Assembly: GCF_002873135.1 (NCBI RefSeq)
Contig: NZ_MCVI01000029.1
Coordinates: 1-64,000 of the forward strand
DNA from: Shewanella sp. 10N.286.48.A6
GTDB lineage: Bacteria; Pseudomonadota; Gammaproteobacteria; Enterobacterales; Shewanellaceae
Direction: 5' to 3'
Length of the DNA stretch: 64,000 nucleotides
Positions within the stretch are counted from its first letter, which is position 1. Every line of letters begins with the position of its first letter. The notes beneath the pieces are model-generated. The model was given only the letters and a program-made list of their open reading frames with translations, searched no databases and was not told the DNA's origin. The translations under genes were made by a program, and so were the position numbers. Positions 62,458 to 64,000 of the stretch are shown here, in pieces.

Positions 62458-64000
62458 ATGCTAGATTTGCAACCATTGGATCAGGTACCGATTACCGACT
62501 TAAAAGGCGTCGCTAAAAAAGCCGCTGAAAAGCTGGCAAAGCTTGGCATTAAGACAGTGCAAGATGTACTGTTTCATTTGCCGCTGCGCTATGAAGACCG
62601 CACCCAAATCTATCCCATCAATGCTCTTTATCCCGCGATGTACGCCACAGTTGAAGCTGAAATCATCTCAACCCAAATTGTGCCGGGTCGCAGACGTATG
62701 CTGACCTGCAATATTGCCGACGAAAGTGGTTACCTCACATTGCGGTTTTTTAACTTCTCGGTTGCCCAGCGAAATGGCATGCAAAACGGCGCGATAATTC
62801 GGGCCTATGGTGAAATCAAGCGCGGCAACCGCCATTTTGAGATAATCCACCCAGAATACAAAATCATTAAAGCTGGCGAAAACCCAGCCCTGAGTGATTC
62901 ACTGACCCCTATTTATCCTTCGACTGAAGGATTAAAACAAGCCAGTTGGATTAAGCTCACCGAGCAGGCACTAACTATGCTCAATCAAGGTGGCTTAACA
63001 GAGTTACTACCACCAGCCCTGCAACCCAACAATATGAGCATTGGTCAGGCATTATCCTTAATCCATCGACCGCCCAATAACATCGCCCAAGCCGATTTAG
63101 AGCAAGGCATGCACCCCGCTCAGCAGCGCTTAGTCCAAGAAGAGTTACTGGCCCATAACTTAAGTATGCTGCAATTACGTCAGCGCAATAACCTTGATAA
63201 AGCGGTGACTTTACCCGCCACCGGCCAGCTATTAAATCCATTTTTAAAAGCCTTACCTTTTAAGCCAACAGGGGCCCAGCAACGAGTCGTAGCTGATATC
63301 GGTATTGATATTGAAAAGCCCACACCTATGATGCGCTTAGTGCAAGGGGATGTGGGCTCGGGTAAAACCTTAGTGGCCGCCTTAGCAGCCCTGCAAGCCA
63401 TTGAAAATGGTTATCAGGTGGCGATGATGGCACCGACGGAATTATTAGCAGAGCAACACGCAGTCAACTTTGCCGCCTGGTTTGAACCATTAGGGCTAAA
63501 AGTGGGCTGGTTAGCAGGCAAGTTAAAAGGCAAAGCCAGAACACAATCATTGGCTGATATCGCCGATGGCAGCGCCAACATGGTAATTGGCACCCATGCT
63601 ATTTTCCAAGAGCAGGTCAGTTTTAATAAGCTCGCGTTAATCATTATTGATGAACAACACCGTTTTGGGGTCCATCAACGCTTAGGATTACGCGAAAAAG
63701 GCGTCAGCCAAGGCTTTCATCCGCATCAATTAATAATGACAGCTACGCCAATTCCGCGCACGTTAGCGATGACGGCTTATGCTGATTTAGAAACCTCTAT
63801 CATTGATGAGTTACCGCCAGGAAGAACCCCTGTTACCACGGTTGCCATTAGCGATAATCGCCGCGAACAAATCATCGAGCGGGTAAAACAAGCCGCGCTA
63901 AATGATAATCGGCAGATTTATTGGGTTTGTACTCTCATTGAAGAATCTGAAGTTCTTGAGTGCCAAGCCGCTGAAGATACCGCTGCAGAATTAAGCCAAT
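62458..64000 (+). CDS. recG: RecG, branched-DNA helicase (5' part; runs off the window)
   Basis: RecG remodels stalled replication forks and Holliday junctions. The first 514 residues are present. The wedge domain is followed by the ATP loop GDVGSGKT (297-304) and the DEQH motif at 398-401 in IIDEQHRFGVHQR, then MTATPIPRTLAMTAY. It matches E. coli RecG throughout. I chose the ATG at 62458 (MLDLQPLDQVP), which gives the usual N-terminal length; an in-frame ATG at 62425 is possible. The coding sequence continues beyond base 64000. Confidence 0.95.
   Translation, partial: MLDLQPLDQVPITDLKGVAKKAAEKLAKLGIKTVQDVLFHLPLRYEDRTQIYPINALYPAMYATVEAEIISTQIVPGRRRMLTCNIADESGYLTLRFFNFSVAQRNGMQNGAIIRAYGEIKRGNRHFEIIHPEYKIIKAGENPALSDSLTPIYPSTEGLKQASWIKLTEQALTMLNQGGLTELLPPALQPNNMSIGQALSLIHRPPNNIAQADLEQGMHPAQQRLVQEELLAHNLSMLQLRQRNNLDKAVTLPATGQLLNPFLKALPFKPTGAQQRVVADIGIDIEKPTPMMRLVQGDVGSGKTLVAALAALQAIENGYQVAMMAPTELLAEQHAVNFAAWFEPLGLKVGWLAGKLKGKARTQSLADIADGSANMVIGTHAIFQEQVSFNKLALIIIDEQHRFGVHQRLGLREKGVSQGFHPHQLIMTATPIPRTLAMTAYADLETSIIDELPPGRTPVTTVAISDNRREQIIERVKQAALNDNRQIYWVCTLIEESEVLECQAAEDTAAELSQ

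Overview
The window looks like a core chromosomal segment of a marine gammaproteobacterium of the Alteromonadales, most likely Shewanella. The protein sequences (SecA, FtsZ, MraZ, LeuABCD, SpoT, RecG) align closely from memory with gammaproteobacterial homologues. Gene order follows the E. coli-type blocks but with typical Shewanella differences: DciA and an M23 peptidase sit between lpxC and secA, and ddl is missing from the division cluster. Composition is moderately AT-rich. I saw no rRNA or tRNA genes, prophage, insertion sequence or CRISPR array.

Region 1 (1-21.5 kb) is the complete dcw cell-division and murein cluster on the minus strand: mraZ-rsmH-ftsL-ftsI-murE-murF-mraY-murD-ftsW-murG-murC-ftsQ-ftsA-ftsZ, then lpxC. 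Most genes overlap or are spaced by a few bases. The divergent dciA/M23-peptidase pair and secA follow. The mraZ promoter carries three MraZ-type repeats with exact 10-bp spacing. Region 2 (21.5-31 kb) holds a small unknown protein gene, glpK, a FadL-type porin and the leuABCD operon. The leu operon has a full attenuator: a leucine-rich leader peptide, a possible antiterminator and a terminator.

Region 3 (31-38 kb) carries recQ, yigI, rarD, a small membrane protein gene, argA (with an ARG box) and rpmB-rpmG. Region 4 (38-49 kb) is the conserved radC / coaBC-dut-slmA / pyrE-rph / yicC neighbourhood. It is interrupted by an S9 peptidase gene plus folE, and by a PanE-like reductase gene plus an unusual Lgt-like gene. 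The rph-pyrE gap keeps a terminator in the position of the enteric pyrE attenuator.

Region 5 (49-64 kb) starts with four accessory genes (MscS-type channel, YjjG-type phosphatase, a sugar-kinase-like phosphotransferase and a large unknown membrane protein). Then come gmk-rpoZ-spoT-ridA, a long-chain acyl-CoA synthetase, a TPR lipid-neighbour protein with a DesK/DesR-like two-component pair, and recG, which runs off the right edge. Overall the window is housekeeping DNA for envelope growth, division, leucine, arginine and pyrimidine synthesis and stringent response. The most interesting points are regulatory leaders, unexplained palindromes and the few inserted genes. No clear new multi-gene system is evident.
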